From Rhodospirillales bacterium (GTDB lineage Bacteria; Pseudomonadota; Alphaproteobacteria; Rhodospirillales; SHVU01), in the NCBI GenBank assembly GCA_009691105.1, contig SHVU01000005.1, positions 1 to 64,000 on the forward strand: a DNA stretch of 64,000 bases. Direction: 5' to 3'. The first letter of the stretch is position 1; every line of letters starts with the position of its first letter. The position numbers were made by a program, and so were the translations under genes. The notes under the pieces were generated by a model. The model saw only the letters and a list, made by a program, of their open reading frames with translations, did not search any database and was not told the origin of the DNA. Below are positions 52,567 through 61,856 of the stretch, piece after piece.

Positions 52567-53560
52567 GCCGTTCGGCGATCGGATAACGCGGATCGTTGTA
52601 GCCGGGCGTTGACGCCATACCCGGCGCGACCAAAGCATCGACAAAAGCTTCGTCGTCGGCGTCGAGCCGGACTTCCAGCGCCCCCACGTAGTCCTGCCAC
52701 TGCTCGAAGGTTCGCGGCCCGGCGACAGCCGCCGCGACCAGAGAATTGTTCAAAACCCAGGCAAGCGCGAACTGACCGGCGGTGATGCCGCGCCGCTGGG
52801 CCAGAGCGCGGATCTGTTCGGCAACGCGAAGGGACTCCGGCCGCAGCTCGGTTTCGACCAGGCGCTTGTCGCGCCGCGCTGCTCGGGAGCCCGGCGGCGG
52901 TGTTTTGCCGGCGCTGTATTTCGCGGTCAGGACCCCGCGCGCCAAAGGGCTGTAGCAGACGACGCCGAGGCCGAAGTGCCTGCAGGCCGGCAGATACTCG
53001 ATTTCGGCCAGCCGGGTCGCGGCGTTGTAGCAGGGCTGGCCCGAAATCGGCCGTGGAACGCCCAGGCGGTCACAGGCGGCGATGATCTCGCCGAGACGCC
53101 ATCCGGCGAAGTTGCTGAGCCCCCAATGACGGATGCGGCCAGCCTGAATGAGGCGGGCGATGGTCCACACCGTTTCCTCGACCGGGGTTTCACCGTCGTC
53201 GGCATCGACGTAGTAGAGATCGATGACATCGATGGCGAGGCGTTGCAGGCTGCCCTCGACGGCCTCGATCATCCACTTGCGGCCCTGGCCAACCCGGTTG
53301 GGCCCCGGGCTCAGTCGGTTTCCGAATTTGGTGGCGACGATCCAGCGATGACGGTCGTCGCGAATGAGTCGTCCGATGACGCGCTCGGATTCACCATCGG
53401 CGTTGACGTCTGCGGTGTCGATGAAGTTGACGCCATTATCGCGAGCGGACGCGACGATGCGCGCTGCCTCGGCCGGCGATGTTCGATCGCCGAACGACAT
53501 AGTGCCGAGCGCCAGCTCCGACACCGCGAGGCCGCTGGCGCCTAGGGCGTTGTACCTCAC
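52553..53560 (-). CDS. Aldo/keto reductase (copy 2)
   Basis: 335 residues from GTG 53560, which overlaps the TGA of the upstream CoA-transferase (GTGA), implying coupling. The track ORF start at 53734 lies inside that gene. It has ALGTMSFGDRTSP, NFIDTADVNADGESERVIG, IDLYYVDADDGETPVEET and VAAAVAGPRTFEQWQDYV. The catalytic-Tyr position reads DVNADG, without the usual Tyr, so activity should be checked. Confidence 0.83.
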   Translation of the reverse strand: MRYNALGASGLAVSELALGTMSFGDRTSPAEAARIVASARDNGVNFIDTADVNADGESERVIGRLIRDDRHRWIVATKFGNRLSPGPNRVGQGRKWMIEAVEGSLQRLAIDVIDLYYVDADDGETPVEETVWTIARLIQAGRIRHWGLSNFAGWRLGEIIAACDRLGVPRPISGQPCYNAATRLAEIEYLPACRHFGLGVVCYSPLARGVLTAKYSAGKTPPPGSRAARRDKRLVETELRPESLRVAEQIRALAQRRGITAGQFALAWVLNNSLVAAAVAGPRTFEQWQDYVGALEVRLDADDEAFVDALVAPGMASTPGYNDPRYPIAERLTRP

Positions 53561-55134
53561 GGGGTTGCGGTGCGAACGCGATCTTGGAGCCAAGCAGAGA
53601 ACGTGTCGCTGGCCGGACCTAGCACCGGAGCGGCGAACGGTTTCAGATCGGGCGCCAACTTCAGCGGAAATTCCATCATCGGTTGAAGGTCGCTCTCGGG
53701 GCGAAGGCCCGTGGCGATTTCGGTCAGAATCCATCCGGCCTCGGTAAAGCGGAACATGCCGCGTTCCGTGATCATGTGGACGCGCTGGCCTTTACTCAGG
53801 GCGATCCGGCCGTTGAAGGTCACGTGCTGGACCAGTTTGACGAGTTTTTTGATCCGGCCTTCCTTGGCGATGCGGACTTGGCCATTGGCGATGTCGATCT
53901 CCGGGCCGCCGGCGGCGAAGGCGCCGCAGACGAAAATCCGCGGCGTCCGTGCCGTAATGTCCATGAAGCCGCCGACGCCGGTCAGTCGGCCGGCGAACAA
54001 GCTGACATTGAGATTGCCCTCGGCATCGGCCTGGGCGACGCCCAGAAACGCCGCGTCGAGCCCACCGCCGGTATAGAGATTGAACGTGTCGGTGGGATCG
54101 AGGATCGCCTCCGGATTGACGTGGGCCCCAAACGTCGGAAGGCGGGTCGGCAAGCCGCCCATCACGCCGTGCTCGGTCGAGAACGTGACGTCGTTCTCCA
54201 GGCCGGTTTCGCGCACCAAACGCGGCAGGTCCGTCGGAAGCCCGACCCCGACGTTAACCAGCCAGCCCGATTTCAACTCCTGGGCGGCGCGGGCGAGGAT
54301 GGCGCGGTTCGGACCTGGATCCAAGATTTCGGGAATCAATGTCGTCGGCGTTTCACCGGTGATCGTCGGATCGTGACGGGCGATCTCCGATTGCGGCGCG
54401 TCCGGCGCGAGCACGATCCCATCGACGAGATTGCCCGGTACCTCGATGCGCCGGGGATGAAGGCTGCCGCGCGCCGCGATCCGCTCGACCTGGGCGAAGA
54501 CCTTGCCGCCAGAGGCCTTAGCGGCGATGGCGAGGGACAAAACGCCGAGTGTCACCGGCTCGTTTTCCATCGACAGATTGCCATGGTCGTCGGCCGTCGT
54601 CGCCTTGAGCAGCGCGACGTTGATCGGAACCGTTTTGTAGAACAGAAACTCGCGTCCGGCGAAGATGACGCGTTCGACTAGGTCCTCGGTCGAGCGCGTG
54701 TTGAGCTTGCCGCCGCTGACGCGGGGATCGATGAAGGTGCCGAGCCCGACTTCGGTCAGCAGGCCGGGCCGACGGGCTCCGATCTCGCGGACCAGCGAGT
54801 AGAGGACGCCCATGGGTAGGTTGTAGCCCTCGATCGTGCCGTCGAGGATTAGCTCCATGATCTTCGCGCCTTTGAACGGCGGGAAGGCCGAGGCGACGAC
54901 CCGGCGTGTCATGCCGGCGTGGGCGAACCGGTCGATGCCGGTGCCGGGTGTGATTGCCGCGTTGCAGGGCTCGAAGGCCGTCAAATCGCGGGGGTGGCCT
55001 TCGGCGAGGAAGCGCTTCTCGATCGCTGCGAGCAAGTGATCGACGACCAGAATGCTGGCGGTTCCTGGGAATGCGATCGTGGCCCGGTCGGGGATCGCGG
55101 CGGCAACGGCTTCGGCGGTCAGGAGCTTGGTCAT
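53557..55134 (-). CDS. Family I CoA-transferase, fused alpha-beta (copy 2)
   Basis: 525 residues, the same length as the copy at 34463. It has an IAFPGTASILVVDHLLAAIEKR N-terminal half and the nucleophile region FSTEHGVMGGLPTRLP, and YTGGGLDAAFLGVAQADAEGNLNVS. It lies 136 bases from a divergent acyl-CoA dehydrogenase, mirroring the arrangement of copy 1. An aldo/keto reductase follows in the same unit. Confidence 0.9.
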   Translation of the reverse strand: MTKLLTAEAVAAAIPDRATIAFPGTASILVVDHLLAAIEKRFLAEGHPRDLTAFEPCNAAITPGTGIDRFAHAGMTRRVVASAFPPFKGAKIMELILDGTIEGYNLPMGVLYSLVREIGARRPGLLTEVGLGTFIDPRVSGGKLNTRSTEDLVERVIFAGREFLFYKTVPINVALLKATTADDHGNLSMENEPVTLGVLSLAIAAKASGGKVFAQVERIAARGSLHPRRIEVPGNLVDGIVLAPDAPQSEIARHDPTITGETPTTLIPEILDPGPNRAILARAAQELKSGWLVNVGVGLPTDLPRLVRETGLENDVTFSTEHGVMGGLPTRLPTFGAHVNPEAILDPTDTFNLYTGGGLDAAFLGVAQADAEGNLNVSLFAGRLTGVGGFMDITARTPRIFVCGAFAAGGPEIDIANGQVRIAKEGRIKKLVKLVQHVTFNGRIALSKGQRVHMITERGMFRFTEAGWILTEIATGLRPESDLQPMMEFPLKLAPDLKPFAAPVLGPASDTFSAWLQDRVRTATP

Positions 55135-55270
55135 GGGCGGCCTCGTCGGCGAATTGGCTCAATTCCATAGCGCGATTTCAGCGACCAGACGAGTCCTCGA
55201 CGCGGCCTTGACGCCTGCCGAGGCGCCTGTTTTGGTACAGGACGATCCGCGCCTCGCCACCAGGAGCCCG

Positions 55271-56434
55271 ATGGTCGATTTTACAATCTCCGATGAAACG
55301 CGCCTGCTCGTCGAAACCGTCGGCAAGTTTGTCAAGGCCGAGCTCCAGCCGCTGGAAAGCGAGGTGGAAGAGCAATCCCGCGTTCCGCCCGACAAGCTCA
55401 AGGTCGTTAAAGCCAAGGCGCAGGCCCTCGGCCTCTACGCGCTGAACATGCCGGCCGAGGTCGGCGGCGGCGGACTGGCGACTGTCGACATGTGCTTGGT
55501 CGAGGAAGAATTCGGCAAGACGTCGGATCCTTTGATTCGGCGCACCTTCGGCCAAGTCTACGAAATGCTCATGGCCTGCAAGGGCGAGCAGCGCGCCAAA
55601 TATCTGCTCCCGACGGTGAAGGGCGATCGCATCTGCTGCATGGCGATTACCGAGCCGGGCGCCGGGTCCGACGCCCAGGCGATCTCGACGACCGCGGTGC
55701 GCGACGGCAATTCGTGGGTCTTGAACGGCCGCAAGCATTTCATCAGTGACGGCGACATCGCCGATTACGCCATCGTCATGGCGCTCACCGATAAGGACAA
55801 ACGGGCCCGGGGCGGAATCACGCTCTTCATCGTCGACAAGGGCACTCCCGGATTCAGCGTCGGCCGCGTTCAGCACATGATGGGCCACCACGGTTACGGC
55901 CACGCCGAGCTGGTCTTCGAGAACTGCCGGATCGGCGCGGATCAGGTCATGGGCGAGGTCGGCGACGGATTCCGCACGATGTTCGGAACGGTTTCCAAGG
56001 TTCGGCTCGGCCACATCGGCGCCCGCTCGGTGGGCATGGCCAGCCGCGTCCTCGAGCTTTGCCGGCACCAGGCCAACGAACGCAAACAGTTCGGAAAGCC
56101 GATCGGCGATTACCAGATGATCCAGAAAATGCTGGCGGACATGGCGACCGAGATTTACGCGACGCGGTCCATGGTCCTGAACGCCGCCTGGGAGGTCGAC
56201 CAGGGCCGCGACCCGCGCGACAAGGTGTCGATGGTCAAGCTCTATGCGTCCGAAATGATGGGCCGGGTCGCCGACCGCGGTATTCAAATTTTCGGCGGCA
56301 TGGGATTCTCGACCGAAATGCCGCTCGAGCGCATCTATCGCGACAGCCGCGTGCTGCGCATCTACGACGGTACGTCCGAAATCCACCGCATGCTGATCGC
56401 CCGGTCCGTTCTGAAGAACGGCTTCGTACTCTAG
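55271..56434 (+). CDS. Acyl-CoA dehydrogenase (copy 2)
   Basis: 387 residues from ATG 55271 after CAGGAGCCCG; the ORF-track start at 55052 is an artefact. FAD-binding segments are MAITEPGAGSDAQAIST and RKHFISDGDIADYAIVMA, with HQANERKQFGKPIGDYQMIQK and a C-terminal RIYDGTSEIHRMLIA. The usual catalytic Glu position (YEGT) is Asp here, as in some ACAD10/11-like enzymes. It leads a unit with three MaoC-type genes. Confidence 0.91.
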   Translation: MVDFTISDETRLLVETVGKFVKAELQPLESEVEEQSRVPPDKLKVVKAKAQALGLYALNMPAEVGGGGLATVDMCLVEEEFGKTSDPLIRRTFGQVYEMLMACKGEQRAKYLLPTVKGDRICCMAITEPGAGSDAQAISTTAVRDGNSWVLNGRKHFISDGDIADYAIVMALTDKDKRARGGITLFIVDKGTPGFSVGRVQHMMGHHGYGHAELVFENCRIGADQVMGEVGDGFRTMFGTVSKVRLGHIGARSVGMASRVLELCRHQANERKQFGKPIGDYQMIQKMLADMATEIYATRSMVLNAAWEVDQGRDPRDKVSMVKLYASEMMGRVADRGIQIFGGMGFSTEMPLERIYRDSRVLRIYDGTSEIHRMLIARSVLKNGFVL

Positions 56435-56447
56435 GAAGGAACTCACG

Positions 56448-56873
56448 ATGAATGCACCGACCACCATGACGTATCCCCGCAAGATCCCGAAAGTCGGCGA
56501 GACCGCCCAAGTCCGGAAGACCATGACGGTCGCCGATCAGGGCCTGTATTCGGGCATCTCCGGCAACATTCATCCGCTTTACGTCAACGAGGTTCACGCC
56601 CAGCAGACCTCGGTCGGAACCCGGCTGATGTTCGAATTGGCCGTGGCGTCGCTGCTTACAAACTCGCTGACGGAAGTCGGCGGCGCGTTCTGTCGTGTGT
56701 CCGCGATGAACCTGACGTTCCCCAACCCGACCCGCATCGGCGACACCGTTGCGGCGCGAGTCGAGGTGACGGCTGTCGTCGGCGACCGGGTGACCTGCAA
56801 GGTCAGCTGCAAGCGCGACGAAGGCGGCCTCGTCGTCTGCGAAGGCACCGCCGAACTCGTCGAGGTGAAGTAA
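56448..56873 (+). CDS. MaoC-like hot-dog protein, catalytic residues replaced
   Basis: 141 residues. The hydratase motif region reads YSGISGNIHPLYVNEVHA, with Asn where MaoC enzymes have the catalytic Asp and Tyr where they have His. The fold otherwise looks intact (AVASLLTNSLTEVGG, VSCKRDEGGLVVCEG). It ends seven bases before another MaoC gene that keeps both residues, so the two may form a heterodimer in which this subunit is non-catalytic. Confidence 0.8.
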   Translation: MNAPTTMTYPRKIPKVGETAQVRKTMTVADQGLYSGISGNIHPLYVNEVHAQQTSVGTRLMFELAVASLLTNSLTEVGGAFCRVSAMNLTFPNPTRIGDTVAARVEVTAVVGDRVTCKVSCKRDEGGLVVCEGTAELVEVK

Positions 56874-56880
56874 CCTCGTC

Positions 56881-57318
56881 ATGTACCAGATCAAAACCTG
56901 GGACGAGATCGGAGTCGGCGACCGAGTCTCCATCGCTAAGACCATCACCGAGATCGACTCGGCGATGTACGGCTCGGCCACCGGCGACTTCGGTCCCGTC
57001 CACAACGACACCGGCTACGCCTCCAAGACTCGCTTCGGCGCGCGCATCGCCTCCGGCATCATGGTCGCCGGAATCTGCACGTCGATTTTGACCAGTCACC
57101 TGGTCGGCATCGCGCCGGTCTCCATCGAGGATCGTTTCTGGTTCACCGGCCCCGTCAAGTTCGGGGACACGGTCACCATCGACGTCTGGATCGTCGAGAA
57201 GAATGCCGAGGACCGAACGATCATCTGGGAGGCCTCGGCCCGCAACCAAGACGGGCTTGAGGTGTTGAAGGCACGGGCCACCATGAAGTACCCGCGTCGT
57301 CCGACGCCCGTCGTGTAG
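56881..57318 (+). CDS. MaoC-like dehydratase, catalytic
   Basis: 145-residue hot-dog protein. The motif SATGDFGPVHNDTGYA has both the catalytic Asp and His of R-specific enoyl-CoA hydratases, followed by RIASGIMVAGICTS. It would hydrate or dehydrate an acyl-CoA together with the acyl-CoA dehydrogenase upstream. Four bases separate its stop from the next ATG. Confidence 0.84.
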   Translation: MYQIKTWDEIGVGDRVSIAKTITEIDSAMYGSATGDFGPVHNDTGYASKTRFGARIASGIMVAGICTSILTSHLVGIAPVSIEDRFWFTGPVKFGDTVTIDVWIVEKNAEDRTIIWEASARNQDGLEVLKARATMKYPRRPTPVV

Positions 57319-57322
57319 CGGC

Positions 57323-58300
57323 ATGGCGGTCTGGCACGGCGTCGGTATGGTCCGGCGCTCGCCCGCTTATACGGTGAGCGAAGCCGACGTCGCGATGTTC
57401 GCGAGCCTGAGCCTCGACTTCGCCAGCCTTCACACCGACGCCGCTTACGCCGCCAAAGGCATCTTCGGTCGCCGCGTCGGCCATGGCCTGTTGGGAATGT
57501 GCCTGATGGAAGGGCGGCTTGGACGTGCACTCGGTTCGGATGCCGTGTCCTTCGCCTGGGAGTGGGAATTCCAGACGCCGTTCTTCGACGGCGACACGCT
57601 TGTCGCTGAGGCCACGGTCGAGATGGCCGAGGCCCGGGGCGATCTTGAAATCGTCACCGAAGCCGTCGTCGTCTCCAATCAGCGCGGCGAAGCGATTCAG
57701 AAAGGTCGACACAAGGTCGCGCGGTCCGGCAAAGCCGCGGATCGCGGTTGGGCGAGGCTAGGGCTGTCGGCGCCCCATCCCGGCTTCGCGGAAATCCGTG
57801 TCACCGACGACGACTCGCCGCCGCCGACCACAGCCTCTCTGGACGTGTTGGCCGAGACATCGGTCTTCTTCGAAGACGTGGCCCTGGGCGATCGGTTCTC
57901 GACGCCGGCGATCACGGTCGATGATTTCGCGGTAGAGGGCTTCGCCGGACTGATTGGCGAGATCGGCGCCTGGTTCGCTGATGAGCCGACGGCGCAAAGT
58001 GCCGGGCTTCGCGAACGGGTCGTGCCACCGCTTTATGGTCTCGCCCTGGTCGAGGGTTTGAAGTACGCGAGCCGCGGCGTCGGTATCCCCATGGCGTCGT
58101 TGTCGTGGCGGTGGCTTCAGGTTCAACCGATCTATCGCGGCGACACCCTCCACGTCGACGTCACTGTCCAAGGCAAACGGGCGAGCCGCAGCAAGACCGA
58201 CCGCGGCGTCGTCGCCCAAACCATTGAGCTCGTCGCTGCCGGCCGTGGCGTCGTCCAGCGCGGTCAGCATCTTCAGATGTTTCGCCGCCGCCCGGCTTGA
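57323..58300 (+). CDS. Double hot-dog MaoC-like protein
   Basis: 325 residues with two hot-dog halves. The N-terminal half keeps the motif LSLDFASLHTDAAYA (Asp and His) and GRRVGHGLLGMCLMEG. The C-terminal half has FEDVALGDRFSTPAITVDDFA and GLIGEIGAWFADEP without the catalytic His. This is the layout of double hot-dog hydratases and L-erythro-3-methylmalyl-CoA dehydratase-like proteins. Exact activity unknown. It resembles the single-domain protein at 31617 in its first half. Confidence 0.8.
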   Translation: MAVWHGVGMVRRSPAYTVSEADVAMFASLSLDFASLHTDAAYAAKGIFGRRVGHGLLGMCLMEGRLGRALGSDAVSFAWEWEFQTPFFDGDTLVAEATVEMAEARGDLEIVTEAVVVSNQRGEAIQKGRHKVARSGKAADRGWARLGLSAPHPGFAEIRVTDDDSPPPTTASLDVLAETSVFFEDVALGDRFSTPAITVDDFAVEGFAGLIGEIGAWFADEPTAQSAGLRERVVPPLYGLALVEGLKYASRGVGIPMASLSWRWLQVQPIYRGDTLHVDVTVQGKRASRSKTDRGVVAQTIELVAAGRGVVQRGQHLQMFRRRPA

Positions 58301-58350
58301 ATGGGCGGGAGCGGCTCTCTAGGATCGCGACAGGCGTTGGGGGCCGGTCC

Positions 58351-59559
58351 ATGAATTTGCTCGAAGGCGTTACGGTCGCGAGCTTCAATCACTTTCTGGC
58401 CGGCCCAGCGGGCGCCCAGATTCTGGGCGATCTCGGAGCCGATGTGATCGCGGTCGAGCCGTTGGACGGTGCTTTTCATCGCAACTGGGCGGTCAACGGA
58501 ACCTTCGTCGACGGCCAAAGCGTGAACTTCATTTCGACGGGCCGCAACAAGCGCTCCGTCGCCTTCGACCTCAAATCGGAAGCCGGCAAAGAGATCGCCC
58601 GTCGCCTCGTCACCAAGGTCGATGTCGTAATGGAGAACTTTCGTCCCGGCACGATGGCGAAGCTCGGCCTCGGCTACGACGACGTGAAAGCGCTCAATCC
58701 GCGGGTGATCTACGCCTCGGCGTCCGGCTACGGATCGAGCGGACCCTATCGCGACAAGCCAGGCCAGGATTTGCTCGTTCAAGCGATCTCGGGATTGGCG
58801 GCCCGCACCGGACGCGCCGACGGGCCGCCGACGCCAGCCGGGCCGACGGTCAGCGACCACCATACCGGCGCGTTCTATGCGCTCGGCGTGCTCGCGGCGC
58901 TGATTGGGCGCGGCCGCACCGGCAAGGGCTGTCTCGTCGAGGTCGATTTGTTGAGCGCCGCCCTCGATGTTCAATTTGAATCCTTGGTCTGCTACCTGAA
59001 CGGCGGGCGGTCGCCGAGTTCGCGTGGCGCCGGTAATCTTGCCGCGTGGTACAGCCCCGCGCCCTACGGCATTCACGCCACGATGGATGGGCATGTCGCG
59101 ATCTCGATGGGGCCGATGAAGCCTCTGGCCGAAGCCTTCGAGCTTCCCGAACTCGCCGCCTATTCGGAAAAAGATCAGTTCGACAAGCGTGCCGAGATCG
59201 TTGGCAAAATTCGACCCCGGGTGGCGGCGAAGTCGACGGCCCATTGGCTCGAGGTCTTCGGTCGGCTCGGCATCTGGCACGCCAAGGTTCAGGACTATGA
59301 CGAGGTCGTGCTCGACGCGCAGGTCCGTCACAACCGTATGATCCAGACAATGCCCGGCGCCACGGGAGCGCCGATCAGCATGGTCATGCATCCCGTCCGC
59401 TACGACGGCGAGGTGCCGGAAGTGCGGCTGGTGCCGCAACCGCTCGGCGCCCAGACCCGCGACGTTCTCGCCGAGCTCGGCTATTCGACCGATCGCGTCG
59501 GCGAGTTAGAAGCGGCGGGCGTCATCCGCACCCATCCAGGCCAAGTTGCCGCCGAATAG
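58351..59559 (+). CDS. Family III CoA-transferase (CaiB/Frc type), copy 1
   Basis: 402 residues from ATG 58351. It has LEGVTVASFNHFLAGPAGAQILGDLGADVIAVEP, NRNKRSVAFDLKSEAGKEIA, PGQDLLVQAISGLAARTG and the likely catalytic Asp in TVSDHHTGAFYALGVL. It transfers CoA between organic acids. A tandem paralogue follows after 17 bases. The pair could be two subunits or act on two substrates. Confidence 0.91.
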   Translation: MNLLEGVTVASFNHFLAGPAGAQILGDLGADVIAVEPLDGAFHRNWAVNGTFVDGQSVNFISTGRNKRSVAFDLKSEAGKEIARRLVTKVDVVMENFRPGTMAKLGLGYDDVKALNPRVIYASASGYGSSGPYRDKPGQDLLVQAISGLAARTGRADGPPTPAGPTVSDHHTGAFYALGVLAALIGRGRTGKGCLVEVDLLSAALDVQFESLVCYLNGGRSPSSRGAGNLAAWYSPAPYGIHATMDGHVAISMGPMKPLAEAFELPELAAYSEKDQFDKRAEIVGKIRPRVAAKSTAHWLEVFGRLGIWHAKVQDYDEVVLDAQVRHNRMIQTMPGATGAPISMVMHPVRYDGEVPEVRLVPQPLGAQTRDVLAELGYSTDRVGELEAAGVIRTHPGQVAAE

Positions 59560-59576
59560 TCACGGACCGAGTCCCC

Positions 59577-60770
59577 ATGCTTCTCAAGATGCGGGTTGTC
59601 AGCTTCTGTCACTATTTGCAGGGGCCGGCTTGTACCCAGTACCTCGCCGATATGGGCGCGGATGTGATCAAGATCGAACCGCCAAATGGCGCGTTTGAAC
59701 GTCATTGGTCGGGCGGGAAGTCGTTCATCAACGGGGTCAGCGCGTTTCTGCTGTCCGCCAACCGCAACAAGCGCAGCTTTGCCATCGATCTGAAGCGTCC
59801 AGAAGCCCAAGCCATCATCCGTCGTCTCATCGGGTCCGCGGACGCCGTCGTCGAGAACTTCCGTCCTGGCGTCATGGACCGGCTCGGCCTCGGCTATGAC
59901 GAGCTCCGCAAGCTGAAGCCCGAGATCATCTATGCCTCGGCGACAGGCTTGGGTGCGTCCGGACCGGACCGCGACCGTCCCGGCCAGGATTTGCTGATGC
60001 AAGCGCGCTCCGGCCTCATGGCGGCCACCGGCAATCACGAGACCGGTCCTGTCGCGGTGGGTGCCGCCACCATCGACCAGCATGGCGGAGCGTTGCTCGC
60101 CATGGGCATCCTCGCGGCCTTCGTCCGGCGTCTTCAGACCGGGAAGGGGACACGCGTCGAAGCGAGCCTGCTGAATTCAGGAATCGACCTTCAGGTCGAG
60201 GCTCTCACCAAGTATCTCGCCAAGCGGCCCGGCCGCGCCGCGTTCAAGCATGATCGCCATGTCGGGAGCTGGTATCACGACGCGCCGTACGGTGTGTATC
60301 CGCTCGCCGACGCGCATATTGCGGTGTCGATGAACGATGCCGCCAAGATGACGCGGGCGTTAAAGAGCGAGAGGCTGAAAGCCCTCGAAGGGCTCGATCG
60401 GTATGTCGAGCGTGATCGCTATGCCCAGGCTATCGCGGCCGAGCTCAAGCCGCGCCGCTTCGCCGACGTCGCCAAGGATTTCGATGCCGAGGGCGTGTGG
60501 TTCGAACGGGTCCGCGACTATGACGATCTCATTAACGATCCCCAGGCCAAGCACAACCACGTCTTCCGCGAAGTTCCGATCCGCGGCACGACCGCGACCC
60601 TCGTCAATCATCCGCTCCGCTACGATGGCCAGGTTCCTGAATACAAAGGTGTTCCCTTGGACATCGGCGAACACAGCCGCGAAGTCTTGAGCGAGCTTGG
60701 TTACGCTGCCGCCGAGATCGACAGCTTCATCGCCTCTGGCGTGATCGTCGCCCCCGCAACCACCGACTGA
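59577..60770 (+). CDS. Family III CoA-transferase (CaiB/Frc type), copy 2
   Basis: 397 residues, ATG 59577. It reads HYLQGPACTQYLADMGADVIKIEPPNGAFERHW, NRNKRSFAIDLKRPEAQAII, PGQDLLMQARSGLMAATG and an Asp in TIDQHGGALLAMGIL. Tandem to copy 1 and upstream of an aldo/keto reductase. Confidence 0.91.
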   Translation: MLLKMRVVSFCHYLQGPACTQYLADMGADVIKIEPPNGAFERHWSGGKSFINGVSAFLLSANRNKRSFAIDLKRPEAQAIIRRLIGSADAVVENFRPGVMDRLGLGYDELRKLKPEIIYASATGLGASGPDRDRPGQDLLMQARSGLMAATGNHETGPVAVGAATIDQHGGALLAMGILAAFVRRLQTGKGTRVEASLLNSGIDLQVEALTKYLAKRPGRAAFKHDRHVGSWYHDAPYGVYPLADAHIAVSMNDAAKMTRALKSERLKALEGLDRYVERDRYAQAIAAELKPRRFADVAKDFDAEGVWFERVRDYDDLINDPQAKHNHVFREVPIRGTTATLVNHPLRYDGQVPEYKGVPLDIGEHSREVLSELGYAAAEIDSFIASGVIVAPATTD

Positions 60771-60783
60771 AAGGACGACTCAG

Positions 60784-61788
60784 ATGGAATACGCGCGCCT
60801 CGGAACCAGCGGCCTTCAAGTCAGCCGCATCGTGCTGGGATGCATGAGCTTCGGCAGTCCGACCTGGCACAGCTGGGTGCTGAACGAGAAGGCTAGCGCC
60901 CCGATCCTCCGCAAGGCGATCGATCTCGGAATCAATTTCTTCGACACCTCCGACATCTACAGCGCCGGATTGAGCGAGGAGTTCGTCGGCCGCCATGTCC
61001 TTCGCCATATTCCCCGCGACAAGGTGGTGATCGCGACCATCACGCACAATCATTCTGGCCGGCGGCCAAACTACCTCGGTATCAGCCGGAAGCAGATCTT
61101 CGACGCCATCGATCTGACGTTGAAGCGCATGAAGACCGACTACATCGACATCTACCAGATTCCGCGTTTTGATTGGGAAACGACGCCCGAGGAGACGATG
61201 GAAGCGCTTCACGATGTCGTGAAGGCCGGTAAGACCCGCTACATCGGCGCGTCGAGCATGCTCGCCTATCAATTCCAGCGTCACCAGAACGTTGCTGAGA
61301 AGAACGGCTGGACCAAGTTCACCTCCATGTCCAATCACTACAATCTGGTCTATCGCGAAGAGGAGCGGGAGATGATCCCGTTCTGCCGCGAAACCGGCGT
61401 TGGATTGATTCCCTGGAGTCCGCTGGCTCGCGGCCTTCTCGCCGGTAATCGCAAGCCGAATGCTGGAACGACCAAGCGCGGCCGCGAGGACCAACAGTCG
61501 CAGAATCTCTACGGCCATGGGTCGGACTTCGCGGTAGCGGCCGAGGTCCAGAAAATCGCTAAGAAGCGCGGCGTGAAGCCGGCGCAAATCGCCATCGCTT
61601 GGCTGCTCGCCAAGCCCGGCGTGACGGGACCGATCATTGGCGCGACCAAGGCCGAGCATGTGACCGCCGCCGTCGAGGCGGTTTCGATAAAGCTGACGAC
61701 CGGAGAAATCGCGGCCCTGGAGAATCCCTACGTGCCCCATTCCGTGCTCGGCTTCGATCCGACCGGCGCCACTGCGACCATGCGCTAG
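60784..61788 (+). CDS. Aldo/keto reductase (copy 3)
   Basis: 334 residues, ATG 60784 after AAAGGACGACTCAG. It has IVLGCMSFGSP, NFFDTSDIYSAGLSEEFVG containing catalytic Asp and Tyr, IDIYQIPRFDWETTPEETMEALHDVVKAGKTRYIGAS and GLIPWSPLARGLLAGNR. Similar to aryl-alcohol-dehydrogenase-type AKRs (AKR11/AKR9). Substrate unknown. It ends the plus-strand unit that starts at 55271. Confidence 0.88.
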   Translation: MEYARLGTSGLQVSRIVLGCMSFGSPTWHSWVLNEKASAPILRKAIDLGINFFDTSDIYSAGLSEEFVGRHVLRHIPRDKVVIATITHNHSGRRPNYLGISRKQIFDAIDLTLKRMKTDYIDIYQIPRFDWETTPEETMEALHDVVKAGKTRYIGASSMLAYQFQRHQNVAEKNGWTKFTSMSNHYNLVYREEEREMIPFCRETGVGLIPWSPLARGLLAGNRKPNAGTTKRGREDQQSQNLYGHGSDFAVAAEVQKIAKKRGVKPAQIAIAWLLAKPGVTGPIIGATKAEHVTAAVEAVSIKLTTGEIAALENPYVPHSVLGFDPTGATATMR

Positions 61789-61856
61789 CTGCGCATGCGC
61801 GACCCCGCCCCTGGTAAGGGTGTGTCCCATCGTCTTCATGGCGGCGGTCGCTGAGC

